A stretch of 34,546 nt of DNA from Bacillota bacterium (GTDB lineage Bacteria > Bacillota > Sulfobacillia > Sulfobacillales > JAIMBI01), in assembly GCA_021795575.1 (NCBI GenBank), contig JAJYPH010000016.1, forward strand, positions 1 through 34,546, in the 5' to 3' direction. Below the pieces are notes generated by a model that did not search any database, was not told the DNA's origin, and worked only from the letters and a program-made list of their open reading frames with translations. Position numbers and translations under genes: made by a program. Positions 1-7,892 of the stretch are shown piece by piece. Within the stretch, counting starts at the first letter, position 1. Every line of letters begins with the position of its first letter.

Positions 1-1
1 G

Positions 2-1174
2 GTGGCCCGGGCGCCAGGCCCGGGCGCCTGGTCCGGGGCGCCGCTGGTGGTGAAGGATCTGGCCGACGTAGCCGGCATGCCCACCACCGGGGGTTCGCGC
101 GCGTACCGGATGCGGCCCGCGCGCGACGCGGCCGTGGTTCGCCGCTGGCGCGAGGCCGGCGCGGTGCTGATGGGCAAAACCAACACGGAAGAGTTGGCCT
201 TTGGGGTCGTCACCGCCCCCACGACCAATCCCTGGGACGCCGATCGCATTCCGGGCGGGTCCTCCGGCGGCACCGCGGCCGCCGTAGCGGCGGGCATGGC
301 CATGGGGGGGCTCGGGACCGACACCGCCGGCTCGATTCGCATTCCGGCGGCGCTGTGCGGGGTGGTGGGCTTCAAACCCACCTTCGGCAGTCTGCCGACG
401 ACGGGCATCATGGCGCTGGCCCCGTCCTTCGACACGGTGGGGCCGCTGGCCCATTCCATCAGGGACGCGGCCGCGCTGTTTGCCAGCATGGGCGGCGCGG
501 TGGGGGGCCAGGGCGCCTGGCACGTCGGAACACGGGTCCGCGTGCTGGTGCCGGACGCCTATTGGTCAGGGCGGCTCGACCCCGAGGTGGCGCGTCCGTG
601 GGGTCACGCCTTGGGCGTGCTGGAGGCGGCCGGAGCCCGGCTGGAGCCCGTGATGCTGCATCCGTGGGCGCACTGGCGCGACGTGTTTTTCGCGGTGCGC
701 CGACCGGAGTCGTTCTTGGTGCATCGACGCGTGCTGGAGGGACCCCGCCGAGCCCGGCTGGGAGGAAACCTGGCCGCACGGCTGGAGGAAGGCCGCGACG
801 TCGCGGCCGTGGACTATCTGGCCGCGCAGGCCGAGCGCCGCCATCTGATCGCCCAGTATCGGCGGCGCGTGGGCTCCGGCGTCCTCGTGCTCCCCACGGT
901 GGGCGTGGTGGCGCCCCGGGTGGGCGAAGACCGCGTCCTGCTTCCGCGGGGAGCCACCAGCGTGTGGGAGGCGCTGGTGGCCCTAACCCTGCCCGCCAGC
1001 GTGCTGGGCTTTCCCGCCGTATCTGTGCCCATGGGGCGCTCGGCCGGGGGACTGCCGACGGGGCTGCAGATTGTGGGGGCACCGGGCGCCGACCAGCGCG
1101 TCCTGGCGGTGGCGGACTGGTGGGCGCGCCATGCCGCGCTGACGCCGGGTCGTCCCAGCGTCCCGTCTGCCTAG
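2..1174 (+). CDS. Amidase signature family enzyme, 5' end cut by window
   Basis: Amidase-signature hydrolase of the GatA/FAAH/AtzF type, which hydrolyses a carboxamide using a Ser-cisSer-Lys triad. All three catalytic residues are visible, numbered from the GTG at position 2: Lys18 in VVKDL, the cis-Ser at 87 in GGSSGG, and the nucleophile Ser111 in the GTDTAGSIR stretch. The 24-residue spacing between the two serines matches the family. Members are usually 450-490 residues, so about 70-90 N-terminal residues should lie upstream of the window and the GTG at position 2 is probably not the real start. The C-terminus is intact and ends at a TAG. The substrate cannot be read from sequence. The upstream GatB/GatC context is unseen, so a GatA role is not excluded, although the next gene is unrelated to tRNA amidation. 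Confidence 0.9.
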   Translation: MARAPGPGAWSGAPLVVKDLADVAGMPTTGGSRAYRMRPARDAAVVRRWREAGAVLMGKTNTEELAFGVVTAPTTNPWDADRIPGGSSGGTAAAVAAGMAMGGLGTDTAGSIRIPAALCGVVGFKPTFGSLPTTGIMALAPSFDTVGPLAHSIRDAAALFASMGGAVGGQGAWHVGTRVRVLVPDAYWSGRLDPEVARPWGHALGVLEAAGARLEPVMLHPWAHWRDVFFAVRRPESFLVHRRVLEGPRRARLGGNLAARLEEGRDVAAVDYLAAQAERRHLIAQYRRRVGSGVLVLPTVGVVAPRVGEDRVLLPRGATSVWEALVALTLPASVLGFPAVSVPMGRSAGGLPTGLQIVGAPGADQRVLAVADWWARHAALTPGRPSVPSA

Positions 1175-1254
1175 GGTTCGGGCCGAGCGCCAGACAGTGC
1201 CGGTGGCCGTGAGATGGTGGCGCGAGCGTGCGAGACAGTGGCGAACGGCCACAG

Positions 1255-1288
1255 AGAAACCGCCCTCCTGCGTGGGAGGGCGGTTTCT
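1255..1288. terminator. Bidirectional Rho-independent terminator between convergent genes
   Basis: A perfect 14-bp stem pairs 1255-1268 with 1275-1288 around a 6-nt loop. The arms run from an A-rich start (AGAAACC) to a T-rich end (GGTTTCT), so the hairpin is followed by Ts in both directions. It lies between the amidase stop (1174) and the stop of the - strand lipoprotein gene (1306) and can terminate both. Confidence 0.85.
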
Positions 1289-1305
1289 GCGAAGCGGGTC
1301 CCCAG

Positions 1306-3018
1306 CTACTGGGCGGTCACCGTCCAGCGCCACAGCTCCTGGTACGCATCGATCGGCACGGAGTACTTCTCGACGCCGTGCAGCCACGGCTTCACCAGCT
1401 GGTAGGCTGGGGTCGTCTCCGGCAGCAGCAGGACCGGCAGGTCGTGCGCCGCGGCCAGATCGTAGGCGTGCACGCGTGCGTACACCTGCGAGATCGTGCC
1501 CGGCTTGTAGGTGGCCAGCGCCAGGGCGTTCAGGCTCGGGCTGGCAAACCCACCGAAGTTGTTGGCCGCGCCGGTCTCGTACAGGGACAGCGGCGGGAAG
1601 CCGAGGCCCGTGCTCCAGCCGCCCCACCATGCGAGCGTCCACTTGTTGGTGTCCGTGGGCGTCGTCACGTAGGTGATGAGCTGGTTGAACGGCATCAGGT
1701 CCAGATGGACGTCGATGCCCTCTTTGGCCCACGTGCCCTTCATGTACTGCGCCACATCGGTCATGGTCGTGGACCCTGACGTGACCAGCATGGTGAAGCT
1801 CAGCGTCACCCCGTTGCGGGTGAGGACGTGGTTGCTGTTCAGGGTCCAGCCGTGCGACTCCATCAGCTTCAGCCCGGCCGACGGGTTGTAGGCGTAGCCT
1901 TTGGTGGCGGTGTCATAGAACGGGCTCGCCGGCAACCGCGGCACGGGAGCCCACTCGGGGACGCCGTAGCCGTGGTAGAACGCCGAGATCATCGCGGGCT
2001 GGTTGATGCCCATCTGCATCGCCTGGCGGAAGTACAGCTTGTTGAACAAGCCGCCGATCACCGGCGCTTTCGACGAGTAGTTGGGTTCAATCATCTGGAA
2101 GCCGTAGTTGTACGGCACCGGCTTTTGCTGGTACGCCTTGATCTGCTTGCCCGCGGTGTAGTACGCATTGCCGGGGACGGTCTGCGCAAACAGGCCCGTC
2201 TTGGTGGCGGCGAACTGCGAGGCGCTGGTGGCCTCGTCCTGGAACACGATGGTCTTGATGGCCGCCTTGTGCCCCGCGTAGTTCGGGTTGGCCTTCATGA
2301 TGAAGTAGTCGTTTTTGACCACCTTGGAGATGACGTACGGGCCGTCCACGATTTTGAACAGCGGGTTGCTCGGGTTGACCCCGATTTTCTCCAGGTAGCT
2401 GAGCTCCTGGTTGTGGTTCGAGTATTTGTCCACCGCGAACTTGGGCACCGGGGACAGATAGCCGAGCGACGCCAGCTCCACGTACAGCGGGCTGATGGGC
2501 GCGGCCACCGTCACGACCAGCGTGTGGGTGCCCGTGGCCACCGCGCTCGTAATTTCGTCAAACGAGTGCGAACCGACGTTGCTGTCCACCCACGGCGCAC
2601 CCTTGGCGGCGGACCAGTGGGCCAAATCCCAGGCGTATACGCAGTCGGCGGCGGTCACCGGGTGACCGTTGGACCACTTCCACTTGGGGTTCAGCTGGAT
2701 GGTGTACACCGTGTCGTTCTTGCTCGGCGTGATGCTGCTGGCGATGGACCGACTATAGTTGATGGTGTCGGTTTTCGAAATCCAGAGCAATCCCTGATAC
2801 ATGTAGCTGGTGGCAAAGTTGGACGTCGAATTAAACGACACCGGCGTCACCGAAAACCACCAGGTGGGGTTCGAGGCTACGTCGCCCACCAGGGTGATTT
2901 GCTTCGGTACCTTGCCGGTGGCTGCCGGTGTGCCGCCACAGGCGGCCAGCAGCAGGCCCAGCGAGCCAATGCCCGCAAACGCCCAGCGCCCCAGCTTCGA
3001 GTTGGGAATCAAACTCAT
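1306..3018 (-). CDS. ABC transporter substrate-binding lipoprotein, peptide family (SBP_bac_5)
   Basis: Extracellular solute-binding lipoprotein of the oligopeptide/dipeptide family, 570 residues, the usual size for this family. The start is the ATG whose complement is 3016-3018. It is preceded on the - strand by AGGGAGGAT, a strong ribosome binding site, and opens a lipoprotein signal peptide with a hydrophobic core and lipobox LLAAC (Cys27). Family-typical text includes a run around WKWSNGHPVTAADCVYAWD and the later YNYGFQMIEPN and FRQAMQMGI segments, where bound ligands are contacted in relatives. No permease or ATPase genes of an Opp/Dpp system are adjacent, so it is an orphan binding protein here, or its partners lie elsewhere. 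It may bind a peptide, nickel or another ligand; the family does not fix this. Two tandem promoters and a long leader lie upstream. Confidence 0.9.
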   Translation of the reverse strand: MSLIPNSKLGRWAFAGIGSLGLLLAACGGTPAATGKVPKQITLVGDVASNPTWWFSVTPVSFNSTSNFATSYMYQGLLWISKTDTINYSRSIASSITPSKNDTVYTIQLNPKWKWSNGHPVTAADCVYAWDLAHWSAAKGAPWVDSNVGSHSFDEITSAVATGTHTLVVTVAAPISPLYVELASLGYLSPVPKFAVDKYSNHNQELSYLEKIGVNPSNPLFKIVDGPYVISKVVKNDYFIMKANPNYAGHKAAIKTIVFQDEATSASQFAATKTGLFAQTVPGNAYYTAGKQIKAYQQKPVPYNYGFQMIEPNYSSKAPVIGGLFNKLYFRQAMQMGINQPAMISAFYHGYGVPEWAPVPRLPASPFYDTATKGYAYNPSAGLKLMESHGWTLNSNHVLTRNGVTLSFTMLVTSGSTTMTDVAQYMKGTWAKEGIDVHLDLMPFNQLITYVTTPTDTNKWTLAWWGGWSTGLGFPPLSLYETGAANNFGGFASPSLNALALATYKPGTISQVYARVHAYDLAAAHDLPVLLLPETTPAYQLVKPWLHGVEKYSVPIDAYQELWRWTVTAQ

Positions 3019-3064
3019 CGCGATCCTCCCTCCGAAAATCACGGAAACGGAACCCGAAACGGGC

Positions 3065-3105
3065 CAGAATCGGACGGAATGCGACGGAAATCCAATGGAA
3101 TCGGG
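3065..3105 (-). repeat. Four imperfect ~10-nt phased repeats in the SBP leader
   Basis: On the + strand AGAAT (3066), GGAAT (3076), GGAAA (3086) and GGAAT (3097) recur at 10, 10 and 11 nt, about one helical turn. More GGAA units follow nearer the gene (3043, 3049). They lie in the transcribed leader of the lipoprotein gene, where they read as pyrimidine-rich TTCC units. They may be a protein-binding array or chance low complexity. Confidence 0.4.
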
Positions 3106-3256
3106 TCGTTGGGCCACGTCCACCAAGGCGCGTGCTGCGACGATACCTCGTGCGGATCGCGACTGGTATTCGACTCGGCGGCCCGGAATTCCTGCAAGGG
3201 GTCCGCTGCGGGCCGCACGGCGCCTGCCATCCCCGCGCACCTTGGCATCGCTGGTA

Positions 3257-3285
3257 AGTATACGTAGGGCTTACAAGTCCGGCAA
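3257..3285 (-). promoter_or_regulatory. Sigma-70-type promoter, proximal copy, for the SBP gene
   Basis: On the - strand a -35 box TTGCCG (3280-3285) is followed after exactly 17 nt by a -10 box TATACT (3257-3262). Transcription would start near 3250, giving a leader of about 230 nt before the ATG at 3018. The -10 is part of a 12-nt near-duplicate shared with the distal copy 101 nt away. Confidence 0.5.
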
Positions 3286-3357
3286 GCGAGTCGGCCGAAC
3301 ATTCACACCCGTCGGCCGCCGCCCCACTCGGCCTGCGCCAGGATCGACACCATGGCG

Positions 3358-3386
3358 AGTATACGAAGGCGTTGCCGCCATCGCAA
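3358..3386 (-). promoter_or_regulatory. Sigma-70-type promoter, distal copy, for the SBP gene
   Basis: On the - strand TTGCGA (3381-3386), 17 nt, then TATACT (3358-3363). It is the same architecture as the proximal promoter and lies 101 nt farther upstream. Both match four of six -35 consensus bases with ideal spacing. Confidence 0.45.
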
Positions 3387-3426
3387 GTGTTGGGCGAACC
3401 TTGCGACGTGCATAGTCATTTAGAGA

Positions 3427-3439
3427 ACCATAATATGGT
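3427..3439. promoter_or_regulatory. AT-rich inverted repeat, possible operator
   Basis: ACCATA-A-TATGGT is a perfect inverted repeat with a 1-nt centre, in a conspicuously AT-rich patch of an otherwise GC-rich region. It overlaps the start of a weak TATGAT -10-like hexamer (3439-3444). It lies between divergent transcription units and could be a dimeric regulator site. No regulator gene is adjacent. Confidence 0.3.
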
Positions 3440-3539
3440 ATGATGGTGCTTGATGGGGGACCCACGCGGTCCGGTGGCGTTTTCGGGCCGTCGTCGGCCG
3501 GGTCGGCTGGCGGCACACCAGGCTGGCCGTGCCGTGCGG

Positions 3540-3545
3540 TATAAT
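3540..3545 (+). promoter_or_regulatory. Consensus -10 box for the main sugar-nucleotide cluster
   Basis: TATAAT lies 35 nt upstream of the GTG start at 3581. Position and perfect match support a promoter for the first gene of the cluster. No convincing -35 hexamer is visible at 16-18 nt (accagg at 17), so an activator or an alternative element may be needed. Confidence 0.45.
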
Positions 3546-3580
3546 CGAACCCCGACGTGGGGACAGGGGGGTTCTAAGCG

Positions 3581-5527
3581 GTGACGTTCACCGAGCGGGG
3601 GCGCCGGTATGCGCGCATGGTCCTGACCATGCTGATGGATGCGGCGTTGGTGAACGTCGCGGTCTACTTTGCGTTTTATCTGCGCTTCGACACGCCACAT
3701 GTGCCGTCCGCCTATTTGGTGCCCTATCTGCACGCGCTGCCTCTCTTCACGGTGGGGGCGGTGGCCATCTTCTGGGGCATGCGGATCTACCATCGGCTGT
3801 GGCAGTATGCCTCGGCGCGCGACGCGCTCCTGCTGATCGTCGCCATCAGCCTGTCGGCCATGTGGTTCACCCTGGAGATTTTTGCGAACGGCGGCGCGCA
3901 CTATCCGCGGGCCGTCTTTGCGCTCTATTGGCTCTTGGGACTTCTCCTGATGGGCGGCACGCGCTTTGTGCGCCGGTCCATGACCGATCTGGTGTGGCGC
4001 GGCCGCCGGTTCAACCAGTCGCAGGTGCTCATCTTGGGCGCGGGCAAAATGGGGCAGATGGTGGCGGCCGAAATGGAGCGCCATCCCGACGTGGGCCACG
4101 CGGTCGGCTTTCTGGACGACGATCCTCAGAAGCAGGGCATGCAGATGGGCACGCTCCGCGTGCGGGGACGGCTGGCCGACCTGGAAGCGGTCGTGGGGGC
4201 CGAGGACCTGCAGGGACCCACCAGTGGCCCGGTGGACCAAATCATCGTGGCCATGCCGTCCGTGGAGGGGCGGGTGCTGCGCACGGTGGTGGAGGAGGCG
4301 CGCCGTCTGGCGCTCCGGGTGCGCGTGGTGGCGGGTGTCAACCAGATGATTGACGGCCAGGTGCGCGTCAGCCAGATCCGGGACGTCGAAATTGAAGACT
4401 TGCTGCAGCGAGAGCCGGCGCACATTGATTTGGCCGAGATTGCGGGATACATCACGGGCCGCACGGTGCTGGTCACCGGGGCCGGGGGATCCATCGGGTC
4501 CGAGCTGGCCCGCCAGGTCGCGCGCTTCGACCCTGGGCGGCTCTTGCTGCTGGGGCTGGACGAAACCAGCGTCTTTGACATCCAGCAGGATGTGGCCCGC
4601 CTGTTTCCCACCGTGGCGGCCGTGCCGCTGGTGGCCGACCTTCGGGACAAGCCCCACCTGGAGCGGCTGTTTGAACGCGAGCGCCCCGATGTCATCTTTC
4701 ATGCGGCCGCCCACAAGCACGTGCCGCTCATGGAAGCGCAGCCGGACGAGGCCGTGCGCAACAACGTGGGGAGCCTTTGGCACGTGGCGGACCTGGCGGA
4801 GCGGTATCACGTGGACCGGCTGGTCTTTATATCGACCGACAAGGCGGTCAATCCCACCAGCGTGTACGGGGCCACCAAGCGCGCGGGGGAGCTCCTGATG
4901 TCGGCTCTGGCGGAGCAAGCGCGCCATACCAAGTTTGTATCGGTGCGGTTTGGCAATGTGCTGGGGACCCGGGGCAGCGTGGTGCCGATTTTCGAACAGC
5001 AGATCCGCGCCGGCGGCCCGGTCACGGTGACCCATCCCGAGATGGTGCGGTACTTCATGACCGCCACCGAGGCGGCTCAGCTGGTGATCCAGGCGGGTGC
5101 CATGGGCCGCGGCGGAGAAATTTTCGTGCTGGACATGGGGGAGCCGATCCGCATTCTGGATTTGGCCATGAATCTCATCCGGCTCTCCGGGCTCGTGCCC
5201 GGCGACGACATTGAAATTCAGATTGTGGGGATGCGCCCCGGCGAGAAGCTGTACGAAGAGCTGCTCACCGGCGAAGACCGGGCCCGGGTGAGCCGCCATG
5301 AGCGCATTTTCGTCGCCCGGCAGGAGGCGGGCCGCCGCCAGGAGGTGCTGAGCCGGTTGGACGAGCTTTTGGGTTTGGCCGAGGCGGGCCAGGACGAGGC
5401 GGTATTAGCGGCGCTGACGCGGATGCTGCCGGAATATCGGCCCAACCGCGCCGACCGGGTGGCGACGCTGCCCACCGCCGCCCGGCGGGCCGACCTGAGA
5501 GGAGAGACGCATGGCTTGGAGTCCTGA
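3581..5527 (+). CDS. Membrane-bound nucleotide-sugar 4,6-dehydratase (long CapD/WbpM/PglF type)
   Basis: Polysaccharide biosynthesis SDR protein, 648 residues, full length for the long form. These enzymes convert UDP-GlcNAc to a 4-keto-6-deoxy sugar at the membrane. Order: about four transmembrane helices (residues about 12-34, 50-66, 82-101, 111-126), a first Rossmann-like domain with GAGKMG at 153-158, then the catalytic SDR domain with GAGGSIG at 300-306, STDK at 418-421, and Tyr429 plus Lys433 in VYGATK. The GTG start follows GGGGGG about 10 nt upstream. Many long enzymes of this class are described with Met at the Tyr position (SMK instead of SYK); this one has Tyr. The stop overlaps the next start by 17 nt, so translation is coupled to the dehydrogenase. 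Product stereochemistry (retaining or C5-inverting) cannot be read here. Confidence 0.9.
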   Translation: MTFTERGRRYARMVLTMLMDAALVNVAVYFAFYLRFDTPHVPSAYLVPYLHALPLFTVGAVAIFWGMRIYHRLWQYASARDALLLIVAISLSAMWFTLEIFANGGAHYPRAVFALYWLLGLLLMGGTRFVRRSMTDLVWRGRRFNQSQVLILGAGKMGQMVAAEMERHPDVGHAVGFLDDDPQKQGMQMGTLRVRGRLADLEAVVGAEDLQGPTSGPVDQIIVAMPSVEGRVLRTVVEEARRLALRVRVVAGVNQMIDGQVRVSQIRDVEIEDLLQREPAHIDLAEIAGYITGRTVLVTGAGGSIGSELARQVARFDPGRLLLLGLDETSVFDIQQDVARLFPTVAAVPLVADLRDKPHLERLFERERPDVIFHAAAHKHVPLMEAQPDEAVRNNVGSLWHVADLAERYHVDRLVFISTDKAVNPTSVYGATKRAGELLMSALAEQARHTKFVSVRFGNVLGTRGSVVPIFEQQIRAGGPVTVTHPEMVRYFMTATEAAQLVIQAGAMGRGGEIFVLDMGEPIRILDLAMNLIRLSGLVPGDDIEIQIVGMRPGEKLYEELLTGEDRARVSRHERIFVARQEAGRRQEVLSRLDELLGLAEAGQDEAVLAALTRMLPEYRPNRADRVATLPTAARRADLRGETHGLES

Positions 5528-6851
5528 TGCAGGCGCCTTGGCCGAGCGCCTGACGGAGCGGCGTGCCGTCGTCGGCGTGGTGGGATTGGGCTACGTGGGG
5601 TTGCCGCTGGCGGTGGAACAGTCGCGCGCCGGTTTTCAGGTGATGGGGCTGGACGACAACGCCGACAAGGTGGCCCGGGTCAATCGCGCGGAAAACTACA
5701 TCCCCGACGTGTCGAGCGAGGATCTGGCGGAGGCGGTCGCGGCGGGCCGTCTTACGGCCACCACGCAGTACCAGGATTTGACCCGCGCGGACGTCATCGT
5801 GATTTGCGTGCCGACGCCGCTCACGCCCAACAAAGAGCCGGATCTGTCATATATTCTGGCGGTGGCCGAGCGGGTGCGATCGGTGATGCGGCCTGGCCAG
5901 CTGGTGGTGTTGGAATCGACCACGTATCCGGGCACCACCGAAGAGGTGCTGCGCCCCATCCTGGAAACCAGTGGCCTCGAGGTGGGGCGGCAGATGTTCC
6001 TGGCGTTCTCCCCGGAACGGGTGGATCCCGGCAACCCCCGCTTTCACACGCGCAATACGCCCAAGCTGGTGGGCGGTGTCACCGACACCTGCGGCGAGCT
6101 GGGCCGTCTGTTTTACAGCCAGTCGCTGGACCAGGTGATTCGGGTGTCGTCGCCCGCGGTGGCCGAGATGGCCAAAGTGTTTGAGAACACGTATCGCGCG
6201 GTCAACATTGCGCTGGTGAACGAGATGGCGCTGTTGTGCGACCGCATGGGCCTCGATGTGTGGCAGGTGCTGGACGCCGCCGGCACCAAACCTTTCGGCA
6301 TTCAAATCTTCTACCCGGGTCCGGGTGTCGGGGGCCACTGCATCCCCTTGGACCCGTTTTATCTCGCGTGGAAGGCCCGCGAATACGACTTTTCCACGCG
6401 GTTCATCGAGCTGGCGGGGGACATCAACCTGCGCATGCCGTACTTTGTCGTGGACAAACTGCAGGCGATGCTGAACGACGGCGAGCAGTCTCTCAAGGGG
6501 GCGCGAATCCTGCTGTTGGGGGTGGCGTACAAGCGCGACAGCAACGATGCTCGCGAGTCTCCGGCGCTCAAAGTCCTGGAGGTGCTGACTTCGCGCGGAG
6601 CCCAGGTGGTTTACCACGATCCCAAGGTGCCGACAGTGAAGCCCCAGGCCGCCTTCCCCCGAACCCTGTCAGCGGTGGCGCTCACCCCGGAGCGGCTTCG
6701 CTGGGCTGACGCCGTCGTGATCACGACCGACCACTCCGATGTGGACTACGCCATGGTGCGCCGCCATGCGCGGCTGGTGCTGGACACCCGCAACGCCCTG
6801 GGCCGCACTCCCGCTGATCCTGAGGCCGTGGCCCGTGTGGTGAAGTTGTAG
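5511..6851 (+). CDS. wbpA: UDP-N-acetyl-D-glucosamine 6-dehydrogenase (WbpA-like)
   Basis: Nucleotide-sugar dehydrogenase of the UDP-GlcNAc/UDP-ManNAc group, 446 residues. It oxidises C6 of a UDP-HexNAc to the uronate with two NAD+. The N-terminal NAD motif is GLGYVGLPLA (residues 25-34). The catalytic loop is GVGGHCIPLDPFYL with nucleophile Cys277, and the helix with Lys222 (AKVFENTYRAVN) is intact. The C-terminal UDP-binding domain contains GVAYKRDSNDARES. The HCIPLDPFYL form is typical of WbpA/WecC relatives rather than plain UDP-glucose dehydrogenase. The ATG has GAGAGGAGAG upstream and lies inside the end of the dehydratase gene. Neighbours encode the next steps of the UDP-ManNAc3NAcA route, which favours UDP-GlcNAc as substrate. 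WecC-type UDP-ManNAc oxidation is the main alternative. Confidence 0.88.
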   Translation: MAWSPDAGALAERLTERRAVVGVVGLGYVGLPLAVEQSRAGFQVMGLDDNADKVARVNRAENYIPDVSSEDLAEAVAAGRLTATTQYQDLTRADVIVICVPTPLTPNKEPDLSYILAVAERVRSVMRPGQLVVLESTTYPGTTEEVLRPILETSGLEVGRQMFLAFSPERVDPGNPRFHTRNTPKLVGGVTDTCGELGRLFYSQSLDQVIRVSSPAVAEMAKVFENTYRAVNIALVNEMALLCDRMGLDVWQVLDAAGTKPFGIQIFYPGPGVGGHCIPLDPFYLAWKAREYDFSTRFIELAGDINLRMPYFVVDKLQAMLNDGEQSLKGARILLLGVAYKRDSNDARESPALKVLEVLTSRGAQVVYHDPKVPTVKPQAAFPRTLSAVALTPERLRWADAVVITTDHSDVDYAMVRRHARLVLDTRNALGRTPADPEAVARVVKL

Positions 6852-6854
6852 CCG

Positions 6855-7892
6855 ATGGCCATAAGAATAGGGCTCATCGGCTGCGGCAAGATTGGCCAAA
6901 AACACCTGCAGGCGCTCGCGCGCCTCCCCGAGGCCACCGTGGTGGCCACCTGCGACACGGACCGCGAGCGGGCCGAGGCGGCCGGCGTGCCGTTTGACGC
7001 GACGGCCTACGAGCGGCCGACCGATCTGATTCACCACGAAGGGCTGGATGCCGTGATCGTCGCCAGCCCATCCGGCCTCCATCCCGAACAGGCGATGGAA
7101 GCGATGGAGCAGGGACTGGATGTCCTGGTGGAAAAGCCGCTGGCGCTCTCGATCGAGGTGGCGCGCACGCTCACGCAGTTTGCCGAGGATGCCGGCATCA
7201 TTTTGGCGGTGACCCACTTCAATCGCCTGCTGACGGCCCCCGCCGCGCTGCTCTCCCTCGTGCGGGAGGGCGCGCTTGGCACGTTGCTGTCCGGTGGGGT
7301 GGCGGTCCGATGGGCCCGCCCCCAGGCGTACTTCGATGAGGCCAGCTGGCGCGGCACCCGGGCGCTGGATGGCGGCATGCTGTTCAACCAGGCGGTCCAC
7401 GCGCTGGATCTGGCGGTCGAAGTGTTCGGACCGGCCGCCGAAGTGTTTTGCTATGCGGACACCAAGACGCACACCATTGAGGCGGAGGACACCGTGGCGG
7501 GCACCGTGCGGTTTCGCAGCGGGGCGCTGGTGACCGTGGCCGCCACCACGTCGGTGCCCCGCACCAATCTCGAGGAGCGGCTCACGGTGGTGGGCAGCGA
7601 CGGGGTGGCGGTGCTGGGGCCGACCGCGGCCGAGTTGTCCGTGCTGCGGACGGCCGACGCGGACCGTGATGCCCGAGTGCTCCGCGCACTGGCCGAGCGC
7701 CCGGCGGAGCCCACCTGGGCCAGCCACCTGCAGGCGCTGCAAGACTTTTTGGAGGCCATGGCGACGCGCAGGCCGCCCGCCCTGTCGGCGGCGTCCACGT
7801 TGGACGCGCTGGCGCTGGTGGATGCGCTCACGCGGTCGGCGGCCGGGCGCCACCCGGTGCCATTGGATCAATCGGAGGCAGCACATGGGTAA
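6855..7892 (+). CDS. wbpB: Gfo/Idh/MocA oxidoreductase, WbpB-like UDP-GlcNAcA 3-dehydrogenase
   Basis: NAD-dependent sugar oxidoreductase of the Gfo/Idh/MocA family, 345 residues. WbpB/WlbA members oxidise C3 of UDP-GlcNAcA to the 3-keto sugar. The Rossmann motif GCGKIG is at residues 9-14 and the family signature EKPLAL begins at 93. The C-terminal half has the family's beta-sheet domain, with a run around GGMLFNQAVHALD that carries the catalytic-region His. It starts 3 nt after the dehydrogenase stop, with only a weak ribosome binding site, so it is probably translated by coupling. Its end overlaps the acetyltransferase start by 8 nt. The specific WbpB assignment rests mainly on the neighbours (dehydrogenase, aminotransferase, acetyltransferase, epimerase); the family itself is certain. 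Confidence 0.85.
   Translation: MAIRIGLIGCGKIGQKHLQALARLPEATVVATCDTDRERAEAAGVPFDATAYERPTDLIHHEGLDAVIVASPSGLHPEQAMEAMEQGLDVLVEKPLALSIEVARTLTQFAEDAGIILAVTHFNRLLTAPAALLSLVREGALGTLLSGGVAVRWARPQAYFDEASWRGTRALDGGMLFNQAVHALDLAVEVFGPAAEVFCYADTKTHTIEAEDTVAGTVRFRSGALVTVAATTSVPRTNLEERLTVVGSDGVAVLGPTAAELSVLRTADADRDARVLRALAERPAEPTWASHLQALQDFLEAMATRRPPALSAASTLDALALVDALTRSAAGRHPVPLDQSEAAHG

Larger units (their letters stand above)
3019..3580. other. Intergenic divergent regulatory region
   Basis: 562 nt without a convincing gene, separating a - strand lipoprotein gene from the + strand sugar cluster. It holds two tandem - strand promoter-like pairs (3257-3285 and 3358-3386), a run of phased GGAAT-type repeats in the lipoprotein leader (3065-3105), an AT-rich inverted repeat (3427-3439), and a consensus TATAAT 35 nt before the first + strand gene (3540-3545). 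Apparent short reading frames crossing it have no ribosome binding site or recognisable content. Confidence 0.6.

Noticed and set aside
1228-3267. Long + strand frames opposite the SBP_bac_5 gene
   Set aside because: Shadows: the - strand protein has a lipobox, family motifs and a strong ribosome binding site.
3416-5299. Very long open frame (627 codons) on the - strand opposite the 4,6-dehydratase
   Set aside because: It is His/Arg/Gln/Pro-rich nonsense mirroring a GC-rich gene, lacks a ribosome binding site, and lies opposite a protein with complete family motifs.
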